Positions 16,606-25,155 of a stretch of 64,000 bases of DNA are shown here, one piece after another. The translations under genes and the position numbers were made by a program. A model generated the notes under the pieces. That model saw only the letters and a program-made list of their open reading frames with translations, made no database searches and was not told the DNA's origin. The DNA comes from Oscillospiraceae bacterium (GTDB lineage Bacteria > Bacillota > Clostridia > UBA1212 > UBA1255), in NCBI GenBank assembly GCA_015069185.1, contig SVJB01000002.1, positions 64,797 to 128,796 of the forward strand. The letters run 5' to 3'. Position 1 is the stretch's first letter; each line of letters starts with the position of its first letter.

Positions 16606-17982
16606 ATGGAATATCGCATTGAACATGATTCTATGGGCGAAGTTAAGGTGCCTGCAGATAAGCTTTGGGCAGCACAGACACAAAGAAGCCATGAGAATTT
16701 TGAAATTGGTGTTAATATTGAGACAATGCCTATGGAAATTATTCATGCATTTGGCATACTTAAGAAAGCTGCCGCTCAGGCAAACAGCAAATTGCGTCCT
16801 GAGAAAATGACAGCTCAGAAGCTCTCTGCTATTCAGACAGCTTGTGACGAGATAATTGCAGGCAAGCAGAATCAGAATTTCCCGCTTGTTGTATGGCAAA
16901 CCGGTTCAGGAACACAATCTAATATGAACGCAAATGAAGTTATTGCAAACCGTGGTAACCAGATTGCCGGAGAGAAAATTCTCCATCCTAATGATGATGT
17001 TAACATGAGCCAATCTTCTAACGATACATTTCCTACTGCAATGCATATTGCCGCAGTTTTAATGCTGGAAGATAAACTTATTCCGGCTGTAGAAACATTG
17101 ATCGCTACATTTAAGCGCCTGGAGGAAGAAAACGAAGGCATCGTTAAGAGTGGCAGAACGCATCTTCAGGATGCAACTCCTATTACATTCAGTCAGGAAA
17201 TCAGTGGCTGGAGATCAAGCCTAGAGAAAGATGTAGAACTTATCAAACGTTCTATTGCACCTCTTTGCGAACTTGCACTGGGTGGTACTGCTGTTGGTAC
17301 AGGCCTCAATGCCCCTAAGGGCTTTGGTGAAGTTGTTGCCAAAGAAGTTGAGAATCTTACAGGTAAGCCTTTTGTTACAGCTACCAATAAGTTCCATTCA
17401 CTTACATCCAAAGATGAGATAGTATTTGCTCATGGGGCTATTAAAGCTTTGGCGTGCGACATGATGAAGATCGCAAACGATGTAAGATGGCTTGCAAGTG
17501 GTCCCAGAGACGGTCTTGGCGAGATTTTCATTCCTGAAAATGAGCCCGGTTCATCAATTATGCCAGGTAAAGTTAACCCAACACAATGTGAAGCCGTTAC
17601 AATGGTTGCAGTACAGGTTATGGGTAATGATGTTGCTGTTGGCATGGCCGCGTCACAGGGTAACTTTGAACTTAACGTATTTATGCCTGTTTGTATCTAC
17701 AATTTCTTACAGTCTGCAAGACTTCTGGCAGAGGCTATTTTATCTTTCAACAAGAACTGCGCAGTAGGTATCAAGGCAAACAAAGAAAAGATGCATCACA
17801 ACCTGCATAATTCGTTGATGCTCGTCACAGCACTCAATCCTTATATAGGTTATGAAAATGCAGCAAAGACTGCTAAAAAAGCATTCAAAGATAATATTTC
17901 GCTTAAAGAAGCCTGCGTAGAATTAGGTTTCCTCACAGCTGAAAAATTTGATGAAGTATTCCATCCTGAACAGATGGTATAA
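16606..17982 (+). CDS. fumC: Class II fumarase
   Basis: Reversible hydration of fumarate to L-malate; here probably run as malate dehydration in a reductive branch. 458 residues, full length. Signatures: GSGTQSNMNANEV, SSNDTFPTAMHIA, SGRTHLQDATPITFSQEI and the catalytic-serine loop GSSIMPGKVNPTQCEA. This is the oxygen-stable, cluster-free class, interesting in an operon full of iron-sulfur proteins. GGGAGG lies upstream of the ATG; 32 bases separate it from the dehydrogenase and 19 from hdrB. Confidence 0.97.
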   Translation: MEYRIEHDSMGEVKVPADKLWAAQTQRSHENFEIGVNIETMPMEIIHAFGILKKAAAQANSKLRPEKMTAQKLSAIQTACDEIIAGKQNQNFPLVVWQTGSGTQSNMNANEVIANRGNQIAGEKILHPNDDVNMSQSSNDTFPTAMHIAAVLMLEDKLIPAVETLIATFKRLEEENEGIVKSGRTHLQDATPITFSQEISGWRSSLEKDVELIKRSIAPLCELALGGTAVGTGLNAPKGFGEVVAKEVENLTGKPFVTATNKFHSLTSKDEIVFAHGAIKALACDMMKIANDVRWLASGPRDGLGEIFIPENEPGSSIMPGKVNPTQCEAVTMVAVQVMGNDVAVGMAASQGNFELNVFMPVCIYNFLQSARLLAEAILSFNKNCAVGIKANKEKMHHNLHNSLMLVTALNPYIGYENAAKTAKKAFKDNISLKEACVELGFLTAEKFDEVFHPEQMV

Positions 17983-18001
17983 TAAAAGGAGGCAATAATA
18001 A

Positions 18002-18793
18002 ATGAAGGTAGCATACTTTCCGGGCTGTACATTAAAAACAAAAGCCAAGGAGCTTGATAAATATGCAAGGAAGTGCGCTGAAATACTGGATATTACTCTG
18101 GAAGAGATAGAGGATTGGCAATGCTGCGGTGGCGTCTTTACTACCTCACGCGACGAAGTGGCAACCAAACTTTCATCCGTAAGAGCTTTATCTGCTGCCA
18201 AAAAGACAAACAATATACTGGTTACAGTTTGCTCTGCTTGCCATAATGTAATTAAACAGACAAACTACGCTATGCAAAATGATGCAGAGTTTGCATCACG
18301 CGTCAACAATTATCTTGGTAGCGCAGAAGAGTATGATGGCACAACAAAAGTGCTTCACTATCTGGAATTGCTTAGAGATACTGTAGGCTTTGATAACCTT
18401 GCTAAGAAGGTTACAAATTCACTTGGCGGTAAGAAAGTTGCCGCATATTATGGATGTCTTTTATTACGTCCCAACACAGTTATGGCTATGGATGATCCGG
18501 AGAATCCTACAATTATAGAAGACTTTATACGTGCACTCGGCGGCACTCCTGTTATATATCCTGAGAGAAATGAATGTTGCGGTGGCTATATAACACTTGA
18601 GAACCCTGAGTTTGCAAATACAAGAAGTCATAAAGTAACACAGAGCGCGTATGCAAACGGTGCAGATATCATTGTAACAGCATGCCCTCTTTGCAAGTAT
18701 AACCTTGAAAAGAACGGTAGCCCTGTTCCTGTGGTATATTTCACAGATTTATTAGCAGAAGCTCTCGGAGTAAAGGAGGAGGCAAATGCATAA
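18002..18793 (+). CDS. HdrB-like subunit, two CCG cysteine-rich domains
   Basis: 263 residues. Both CCG motifs that bind noncubane [4Fe-4S] clusters in heterodisulfide reductase HdrB are complete: Cys9, Cys41-Cys42, Cys77 and Cys80; then Cys152, Cys192-Cys193, Cys228 and Cys231. In methanogens HdrB is the site where the heterodisulfide is reduced. Clostridia lack coenzymes M and B, so the partner here must differ. I infer that it passes electrons toward the fumarate reductase subunits encoded downstream. A small-molecule or protein disulfide is the alternative. Its stop overlaps the hdrC start by eight bases. Confidence 0.88.
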   Translation: MKVAYFPGCTLKTKAKELDKYARKCAEILDITLEEIEDWQCCGGVFTTSRDEVATKLSSVRALSAAKKTNNILVTVCSACHNVIKQTNYAMQNDAEFASRVNNYLGSAEEYDGTTKVLHYLELLRDTVGFDNLAKKVTNSLGGKKVAAYYGCLLLRPNTVMAMDDPENPTIIEDFIRALGGTPVIYPERNECCGGYITLENPEFANTRSHKVTQSAYANGADIIVTACPLCKYNLEKNGSPVPVVYFTDLLAEALGVKEEANA

Positions 18794-19178
18794 TAGTAAT
18801 GATAATGTCCGCAGTGAAATAATTCGCAGAAGCGGTGTTAATCCGGTGAAATGCATGCGCTGCGGTAAATGCACGGCAACTTGCCCGGCATTTGATACAA
18901 TGGAATATCATCCACATCAATTTGTTTACATGGTTGAGAGTGGAGATATTGAGCCTCTTATGAATAGCCAGTCTCTATATCAGTGTCTTACATGTTTTGC
19001 ATGTGTAGATAGATGTCCAAGAGGTGTAGAACCGGCAAAGTTAGTAGAGGCAGTCCGTCTTGAAGTTATTCGTAAACAAGGCGCAAATCATATGAAACCA
19101 GATCATATTCCAGCAATGGTAACTGAGGATCTCCCTCAGCAGGCTATTGTTAGTGCGTTAAGAAAATATACTAAGTAA
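18786..19178 (+). CDS. HdrC-like subunit with two [4Fe-4S] motifs
   Basis: 130 residues. Two ferredoxin motifs, Cys23-x2-Cys26-x2-Cys29-x3-Cys33 and Cys67-x2-Cys70-x2-Cys73-x3-Cys77, match HdrC, the electron wire between HdrA and HdrB. The segment after the second motif (CPRGVEPAKLVEAVR) is typical. It overlaps hdrB and is followed after 14 bases by hdrA, so the B-C-A order is contiguous. Soluble, with no membrane segments, unlike the membrane-bound HdrDE type. Confidence 0.9.
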   Translation: MHNSNDNVRSEIIRRSGVNPVKCMRCGKCTATCPAFDTMEYHPHQFVYMVESGDIEPLMNSQSLYQCLTCFACVDRCPRGVEPAKLVEAVRLEVIRKQGANHMKPDHIPAMVTEDLPQQAIVSALRKYTK

Positions 19179-19192
19179 GGAGGAGAAGACAG

Positions 19193-21187
19193 ATGCAAAG
19201 AATTGGCGTATTCGTATGTTGGTGCGGTAGTAATATCGCAGGTACAGTGGATGTTCAAGCAGTATCAGAAGCTCTGAAAAGCGAGCCCGGAGTTGTCTTT
19301 TCCACTAACTATCAATATATGTGTTCTCAGGCAGGCCAACAGATTATTATTGATGCCATCAAAGAACACAAATTAACAGGTATTGTTGTTTGTTCATGTT
19401 CTCCAAGAATGCATGAAGCAACATTCCGTAAGACTGCACAGGCAGCTGGTCTTAACCCGTATATGGTAGAGATTGCCAATATCCGTGAGCAATGTTCATG
19501 GATTCATAAAGACATGGCAGTCGGTACAGAAAAGGCAATCATATTAGGTAGAGCTGCTGTTGCAAAAGTTAACCTTAACGCTCCTTTGATTCCGGGACAG
19601 ACACCGGTAACTAAGAGAGCATTAGTAATCGGCGGCGGTATAGCTGGTATCCAGACAGCGTTAGATATAGCAGAGGCAGGTTTCCCTGTTGATATTGTTG
19701 AAAAGAAGCCTACCATTGGTGGTAAGATGGCGCAGATTGACAAGACTTTCCCGACTCTTGACTGCGCAGCTTGTATCCTTACTCCGAAAATGGTTGATGC
19801 CGCTCAAAATGAAAATATAAGAATATTATCTTACAGTGAAGTAGAAGAGGTTAAGGGCTTCGTTGGTAACTTCAATGTAAAGATCAGAAAGAAAGCACGT
19901 TTCGTTAAGGAAGATGTATGTACAGGTTGCGGTATTTGTACAGAAAAATGCCCACAGAAGAAAGTTCCAAACGAATTCAACCTTGGCATGGACAATCGTC
20001 GTGCTGTATATATTCCTTTTGCCCAGGCAGTTCCGAAAGTAGCAACAATCGATGCAGATTACTGTACAATGCTCAAAACAGGCAAGTGTGGTCTGTGTGC
20101 TAAAGTATGTACTGCTGGTGCTATCGATTATACACAGAAAGATGAAATCATCGAAGAACAGTACGGTGCTATCGTAGCTGCTACAGGATTTAATCCTATA
20201 AGCATGGATAAATTTGATGAGTTTGCTTACAATCAATCTAAGGACGTTATCACATCGTTAGAGTTTGAACGTCTCACAAACGCTGCCGGTCCTACAGCAG
20301 GAAAGTTGCTTCGTCCGTCTGACGGAAAACATCCTCACACTATCGTTTTTGTACAGTGTGTAGGTTCACGTTGCTCATCTTGCGCACAAAAAGGTAAAGA
20401 GTACTGTTCAAAGATTTGTTGTATGTATACTGCAAAGCATGCAATGCTCACACGTGACAAATACCCGGATACAGATGTTTATGTATTCTATATTGACGTA
20501 CGTACACCAGGTAAGAGTTTTGATGAATTCTACCGCCGCGCAGTAGAGGAGTACGGCGTACACTACATAAAAGGTATGGTAGGTAAAGTATCTCCGGAAG
20601 GCGATAAGCTTATGGTTCAGGCTTCTGACTTGCTTGCAAATAAGCAACTTCACATAGAAGCGGATTTAGTAGTCCTTGCTGCTGCAATCGAGCCGGATAA
20701 AACGGCAAGATCTCTTGCTACAATGCTTACTGCCAGCATGGATACAAACGACTTTTTCACAGAAGCGCATCCTAAGCTCCGTCCTGTTGAGAGCCCAACT
20801 GCCGGTGTATTCCTGTCAGGCACATGTCAGGGACCTAAAGATATTCCTGAGACTGTATCACAAGCCAGCGCAGCAGCCGCAAAGGTTATCGGCTTGCTAG
20901 CTAAGGATAAACTCACCGGTAACCCATGTGTTGCTCATTCCGATGAGCTTATGTGTAACGGTTGCTCCGGTTGTGAGAAGGTATGTCCTTATGGTGCTAT
21001 TACATATATTGACAAAGAATTCCGTATGCCTGACAGAACAACAAAACTCAGACGCGTTGCTCAGGTTAACCCTGCAGTATGTCAGGGCTGCGGTGCTTGT
21101 ACAGTTGCCTGTCCTTCAGGCGCTATGGACTTAAACGGATTTGAGAGTGCTCAGATCATTGCGGAGGTAGATGCAATATGTCGATGA
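19193..21187 (+). CDS. HdrA-like flavin-bifurcating subunit
   Basis: 664 residues, matching HdrA. The N-terminal domain has Cys9, Cys11, Cys44 and Cys67-x-Cys69. An FAD-binding thioredoxin-reductase-like domain starts at KRALVIGGGIAGIQTA (about 142-155), with GGKMAQIDKTFPTLDC after it. Ferredoxin motifs follow: CTGCGICTEKCP (243-254), a second inserted set around 291-306 and two C-terminal clusters (588-599, 630-641). In HdrABC complexes the HdrA FAD is the site of electron bifurcation and the C-terminal clusters lead to ferredoxin. Here it would split electrons from NADH between ferredoxin and a higher-potential acceptor. Confidence 0.92.
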   Translation: MQRIGVFVCWCGSNIAGTVDVQAVSEALKSEPGVVFSTNYQYMCSQAGQQIIIDAIKEHKLTGIVVCSCSPRMHEATFRKTAQAAGLNPYMVEIANIREQCSWIHKDMAVGTEKAIILGRAAVAKVNLNAPLIPGQTPVTKRALVIGGGIAGIQTALDIAEAGFPVDIVEKKPTIGGKMAQIDKTFPTLDCAACILTPKMVDAAQNENIRILSYSEVEEVKGFVGNFNVKIRKKARFVKEDVCTGCGICTEKCPQKKVPNEFNLGMDNRRAVYIPFAQAVPKVATIDADYCTMLKTGKCGLCAKVCTAGAIDYTQKDEIIEEQYGAIVAATGFNPISMDKFDEFAYNQSKDVITSLEFERLTNAAGPTAGKLLRPSDGKHPHTIVFVQCVGSRCSSCAQKGKEYCSKICCMYTAKHAMLTRDKYPDTDVYVFYIDVRTPGKSFDEFYRRAVEEYGVHYIKGMVGKVSPEGDKLMVQASDLLANKQLHIEADLVVLAAAIEPDKTARSLATMLTASMDTNDFFTEAHPKLRPVESPTAGVFLSGTCQGPKDIPETVSQASAAAAKVIGLLAKDKLTGNPCVAHSDELMCNGCSGCEKVCPYGAITYIDKEFRMPDRTTKLRRVAQVNPAVCQGCGACTVACPSGAMDLNGFESAQIIAEVDAICR

Positions 21188-21615
21188 ATAAAGAATTTAA
21201 GCCTAATATTGTAGCTTTTTGCTGTAACTGGTGTTCTTACGCAGGTGCAGACCTTGCCGGCAGTAATCGTCTGGCTTATCCGGATAATGTAAAGATTATC
21301 AGAGTCCCTTGCTCCTGCCGTGTTAACCCAATGTTTATACTCCGTGCTTTCCAGCGCGGTGCTGACGGCGTAATTCTCTGCGGTTGTCACCCCGGAGATT
21401 GCCACTATACATCAGGAAACTATTTCACAAGAAGAAGAATGGCACTTTTATTCTCAATGCTTGAATATCTTGGTATTGAGAAGGAACGTACCCGTGTTGA
21501 ATGGGTATCTGCCGCAGAAGGTGCAAAATTCGCTGCAACAATGAATGAGTTTACAGAAACTGTTGCTGCTCTGGGTGAAAATAAGAGATTGGAGGACTTA
21601 AGATGCAAAAGATAA
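21178..21615 (+). CDS. MvhD/FlxD-type [2Fe-2S] adaptor protein
   Basis: 145 residues; matches the methyl-viologen-reducing hydrogenase delta subunit family. Conserved Cys cluster: Cys15-Cys16-x2-Cys19, Cys45-x-Cys47, Cys68-x-Cys70 and Cys75, in the contexts FCCNWCSYAGAD, VPCSCRVNP and LCGCHPGDCHY. In known complexes it connects the electron-input enzyme (hydrogenase, formate dehydrogenase or Flx) to HdrA. The start overlaps hdrA by ten bases and the end overlaps the next gene by 13, so stoichiometric translation is likely. Confidence 0.92.
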   Translation: MSMNKEFKPNIVAFCCNWCSYAGADLAGSNRLAYPDNVKIIRVPCSCRVNPMFILRAFQRGADGVILCGCHPGDCHYTSGNYFTRRRMALLFSMLEYLGIEKERTRVEWVSAAEGAKFAATMNEFTETVAALGENKRLEDLRCKR

Positions 21616-22589
21616 CACGTAGCGATCTTATAAATAAAGCCAAAGAGCTGTTTGCAAACGGTACTGTTAATCGTGTACTTGGCTGGAAGGCCGGTGAATT
21701 TGCATACGATGTAACTCCCGCTGTGTTTAATAGCATAGAAGATATGGAAAAGAATTTTGTATTCGGAGATTTCTGCAATGCAAACTTTTCAAAATATCTT
21801 ATTGCAGAGACTGGTAAATCAGCTGAGAAAGTACTTGTTTTCTTAAAGCCTTGCGATACATACAGCTTCAATCAGCTCCTTACAGAACATCGTTTTGCCA
21901 GAGAGAAGGTATATGCAGTAGGCATTCCCTGTGAAGGCATGCTGGATATCGGTAAGATTAAGAATCTTGCAGGTGATGGTATTTTAGAAATTATTTCCGG
22001 TGAAAATGCTGTTACAGTTAAGACTCTTTATGATGACGATAAAACGCTTAACTATGCTGATATTATGGTAGAAAGATGCTTATCTTGCAAGAGTAAGAAG
22101 CACGTTGCTTATGATGAACTTATAGGCGAAGAGGGCGATGTTATTGATTCTAACCGCTTTGATGAGGTTGAGAGAATTGAGAAAATGACAAGCGACGAAC
22201 GCTTTGCTTTCTGGCAGAGTCAATTGTCAAAATGTATCAGATGTAATGCTTGTCGCGACATATGTCCTGCATGTACTTGCGAGAAGTGTGTATTCGACAA
22301 CCCTAAGTCCAGCGTAAACAACAAGGCTATTTCTGATAGCTTCGAAGAAAAAATGTTCCACATTATCCGTGCTTTTCACGTGGCAGGCAGATGTACAGAC
22401 TGTGGTGAGTGTTCACGTGTATGTCCTCAGGGCATCCCGCTTCACTTGCTCAACAGAAAGTTTATAAAAGATATCAATAGCTTCTATGGCGATTATCAAG
22501 CAGGAGAAGAGGAAGGCTCACGTGCGCCTCTTATCAACTACACATTTGATGACTTAGAGCCTGGCGAAGCAGTTGGCAGAGGAGAGTGA
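21603..22589 (+). CDS. FlxC-like iron-sulfur protein with FrhB-type features
   Basis: 328 residues, soluble. The N-terminal half contains VFLKPCDTYSFNQLL and VERCLSCKSKKHVAYD, stretches seen in coenzyme F420 hydrogenase/dehydrogenase beta-type proteins. Further on are CIRCNACRDICPACTCEKC and, near the end, CTDCGECSRVCPQGIP, enough cysteines for at least two [4Fe-4S] clusters. Its place between MvhD and an FlxA-type subunit fits an Flx electron-transfer subunit carrying electrons from the NADH site to MvhD. I am unsure whether it corresponds to FlxB or FlxC of sulfate reducers. Confidence 0.75.
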   Translation: MQKITRSDLINKAKELFANGTVNRVLGWKAGEFAYDVTPAVFNSIEDMEKNFVFGDFCNANFSKYLIAETGKSAEKVLVFLKPCDTYSFNQLLTEHRFAREKVYAVGIPCEGMLDIGKIKNLAGDGILEIISGENAVTVKTLYDDDKTLNYADIMVERCLSCKSKKHVAYDELIGEEGDVIDSNRFDEVERIEKMTSDERFAFWQSQLSKCIRCNACRDICPACTCEKCVFDNPKSSVNNKAISDSFEEKMFHIIRAFHVAGRCTDCGECSRVCPQGIPLHLLNRKFIKDINSFYGDYQAGEEEGSRAPLINYTFDDLEPGEAVGRGE

Positions 22590-22594
22590 TTGAG

Positions 22595-23611
22595 ATGCGT
22601 AAATGTTCATTAAATTTATTAGATACAATTTTTGCAAAGATCACAGCAGAAGCAAAACTCTATCTGCCCGTTGATGGTGAAAATGGTGCTGAATACAAAG
22701 TTTGGGAGCCCGGAGTACAGTATTCGAACAGTCTCAACACAGTACGTAGTGCAAAGGATTTCTTCTTCCCACAGACAGAAAATCTTATTGAATTCAAGGT
22801 AACAGGCAAGCAAATTGATGTTATCGATGTAAGAAACGAACACGAAGACTTCGTTATCTTCGGCGTACGTGCTTGTGATGCAGCTAGTTTTGATATTCTT
22901 GACAGAGTATTCCTCTCAGAGCCTGTAGATAGTTATTATGCAAATAGACGTGCTCATGGCGTTGTTATGACAATGGCTTGTACAAGACCGGTAGAGACTT
23001 GTTTCTGTTCTACATTTGACATTGATGCTGCAAATCCTGCCGGTGATATCACTTGCTGGAAGACTGAAGACAGCATATATTTCAGAGCAAACAGTGAGAA
23101 AGGCGCAGCTCTTCTTGCAAAGCTTGATGGTATCACAGAAGAATGTGACGATAGCAGTGTTACGGCTCAGCAGGAAAAAACAAGACAGATTATGTCAAAG
23201 CTTCCTTTGGCAAATCTCACTACTGAGAAGTTCGGCGGCGGTAAGACTAAGGATTTCTTCAATGCTCCTGAGTGGAAAGAGTTATCACAAGCATGTTTAG
23301 GATGCGGCACATGTACATTTGTTTGTCCTACATGCCAGTGTTACGATATCAAAGATTACGATACAGGAAATGGCGTTATACGTTTCCGTTGCTGGGATTC
23401 ATGTATGTATTCGGATTTTACAAGAATGGCTCACGGCAACTCAAGAAATTCACAGGTAGAACGTTTCCGCCAGAGATTTATGCATAAACTTGTGTATTTC
23501 CCTGAAAACAACGAAGGTATTTTCGGTTGCGTAGGATGCGGCAGATGTTTAGCAAAATGTCCTATCTCAATGAATATCGTAAAAGTTATGAAAACGATTG
23601 GAGAGAAATAA
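22595..23611 (+). CDS. FlxB/AsrA-like 4Fe-4S electron-transfer subunit
   Basis: About 338 residues. It resembles the anaerobic sulfite reductase A / sulfhydrogenase beta family: VFGVRACD-like FGVRACDAASFDIL, then MACTRPVETCFCS, then CLGCGTCTFVCPTCQCYD and CVGCGRCLAKCPISMN. In those enzymes this subunit relays electrons from the flavin subunit encoded next to it, exactly the arrangement here. I prefer ATG 22595 (GGAG ten bases upstream) to the GTG at 22586 that overlaps the ribosome site. Confidence 0.8.
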   Translation: MRKCSLNLLDTIFAKITAEAKLYLPVDGENGAEYKVWEPGVQYSNSLNTVRSAKDFFFPQTENLIEFKVTGKQIDVIDVRNEHEDFVIFGVRACDAASFDILDRVFLSEPVDSYYANRRAHGVVMTMACTRPVETCFCSTFDIDAANPAGDITCWKTEDSIYFRANSEKGAALLAKLDGITEECDDSSVTAQQEKTRQIMSKLPLANLTTEKFGGGKTKDFFNAPEWKELSQACLGCGTCTFVCPTCQCYDIKDYDTGNGVIRFRCWDSCMYSDFTRMAHGNSRNSQVERFRQRFMHKLVYFPENNEGIFGCVGCGRCLAKCPISMNIVKVMKTIGEK

Positions 23612-23612
23612 C

Positions 23613-24446
23613 ATGAATACGAATATAGAAGCTTTAATTCCAAAAGTCGGTGTGATTACCGATGTACGTATAGATACACCTGATGTAAAGACTTTCCGCG
23701 TGGTTACTCCTGACGGAAAGAAGGCATTTGACCACAAGCCAGGTCAGTGCGCTATGCTCTCTATTCCGGGCGTAGGAGAGGCAATGTTCTCTATTACATC
23801 CTCACCAACTAACACTGAATATATGGAATTTTCCATTAAGAAGTGTGGTTGTGTTACCCAGTGGCTCCATCAGGCAGAGGTTGGTCAGCAGATCACAATC
23901 CGTGGACCATACGGAAATCCCTTCCCGGTAGACGATGCTTTTGCAGGAAAAGATCTTCTTTTCGTTGCAGGTGGTATCGGTCTTGCACCTCTTCGCTCAG
24001 TAATTAACTACTGCAGACATTATAGAGATCGTTACGGCAAGATTGACATTGTTTATGGATCAAGAAGCAAAGATGATTTGGTTGACTATCAGGAAATCAT
24101 TTCAGAATGGATGGAAGATGACGGTATTGATGTTCATCTTACAATTGACCGTGAACAAGAAGGCTGGGACGGCCACGTAGGCTTCGTACCAAATTATGTA
24201 AAAGAACTTAATTTTGACACGAATAAAACTGTTATCATATGTGGACCACCGATAATGATCAAATTTACATTAGAAGGTCTTATTTCTATGGGCTACAACA
24301 AACAGCAGGTATATACAACAATGGAACTTCGTATGAAATGCGGAGTAGGTAAATGCGGAAGATGTAATATCGGATCAAAATACGTTTGCAAAGACGGTCC
24401 TGTATTCCGCTGTGACCAGTTAGAAGAATTACCTGATGAGTATTAA
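23613..24446 (+). CDS. FlxA/AsrB-type NAD(P)H- and FAD-binding subunit
   Basis: About 277 residues from ATG 23613 (the TTG frame start at 23598 has no proper site). Ferredoxin-reductase fold: an FAD domain with PGQCAMLSIPGVGEAMFSI-type sequence, an NAD domain with FVAGGIGLAPLRSVI and ICGPPIMI, and a C-terminal [2Fe-2S] loop CGVGKCGRCN...CKDG, as in PyrK, AsrB and sulfhydrogenase gamma. It is the likely entry point for NADH electrons into the FlxB/C-MvhD-HdrA chain. Whether NADH or NADPH is used cannot be decided by eye. Confidence 0.88.
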   Translation: MNTNIEALIPKVGVITDVRIDTPDVKTFRVVTPDGKKAFDHKPGQCAMLSIPGVGEAMFSITSSPTNTEYMEFSIKKCGCVTQWLHQAEVGQQITIRGPYGNPFPVDDAFAGKDLLFVAGGIGLAPLRSVINYCRHYRDRYGKIDIVYGSRSKDDLVDYQEIISEWMEDDGIDVHLTIDREQEGWDGHVGFVPNYVKELNFDTNKTVIICGPPIMIKFTLEGLISMGYNKQQVYTTMELRMKCGVGKCGRCNIGSKYVCKDGPVFRCDQLEELPDEY

Positions 24447-24466
24447 TAACAAGGAGGATAATAAAG

Positions 24467-25141
24467 ATGGAAAATATGGTAAATATATTCTTATTCGGTA
24501 AAAAATATACAGTGCCGGAGAACCTTACAATCATGACTGCTATGGAATACGCAGGATACCAGCTGGTACGTGGTTGTGGATGCCGTAACGGATTTTGCGG
24601 TGCTTGTGCAACAATTTACAGAATAAAAGGTGATAAAGAATTAAAAGCATGTCTTGCTTGTCAGACAAAGGTAGAAGACAATATGTATATTGCAACACTT
24701 CCTTTCTTCCCCCTTGTCAAAGAAGTATATAACATTGAAGAAGTAAAGCCTACAGAGCAGATTATGATGCAGCTGTATCCTGAAATTTATGCTTGTATCG
24801 GATGTAACGCTTGTACCAAGAGCTGTACTCAGGAACTTAATGTAATGCAGTACATCGCATATGCTCAGAGAGGTGAGTATGAGAAATGTGCAGAAGAGTC
24901 TTTTGACTGTGTAATGTGTGGCGTTTGTTCTTCACGTTGTCCTGCAGGTATATCTCATCCTCAGGTTGCAATGCTCGCTCGTAGACTCAATGGTAAATAT
25001 CTGGCTCCAAAATCAGCACACCTTGAGAACAGAGTACAAGAAATCAAAGACGGAACTTTCACAGATCTTATTGAGGCGCTCATGAATAAGCCGGTAGATG
25101 AGATCAAAGAGCTTTACAACAATAGAGATATTGAGAAATAA
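24467..25141 (+). CDS. Fumarate reductase iron-sulfur subunit (TfrB/FrdB-like, soluble)
   Basis: 224 residues. The N-terminal plant-type [2Fe-2S] domain has Cys39, Cys44, Cys47 and Cys62 (GCGCRNGFCGAC ... ACLAC). Two C-terminal ferredoxin motifs follow: Cys110-x2-Cys113-x2-Cys116-x3-Cys120 and Cys148-x2-Cys151-x2-Cys154-x3-Cys158. This is the architecture of FrdB/SdhB and of the N-terminal half of methanogen TfrB. TfrB carries an HdrB-like CCG half on the same chain; here HdrB is a separate gene in the same run. No hydrophobic anchor gene is nearby. A C-terminal tail of about 65 residues follows the last cluster. Confidence 0.85.
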   Translation: MENMVNIFLFGKKYTVPENLTIMTAMEYAGYQLVRGCGCRNGFCGACATIYRIKGDKELKACLACQTKVEDNMYIATLPFFPLVKEVYNIEEVKPTEQIMMQLYPEIYACIGCNACTKSCTQELNVMQYIAYAQRGEYEKCAEESFDCVMCGVCSSRCPAGISHPQVAMLARRLNGKYLAPKSAHLENRVQEIKDGTFTDLIEALMNKPVDEIKELYNNRDIEK

Positions 25142-25155
25142 GGAGGAATGTTAAA

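Noticed and set aside
18002..19178. Simple glycolate-oxidase or lactate-utilisation (LutA/GlpC) reading of the HdrB/HdrC pair
   Set aside because: CCG proteins also occur there, but HdrA, MvhD and Flx-type genes directly follow with overlaps, and no LutB/LutC or FAD lactate oxidase is present.
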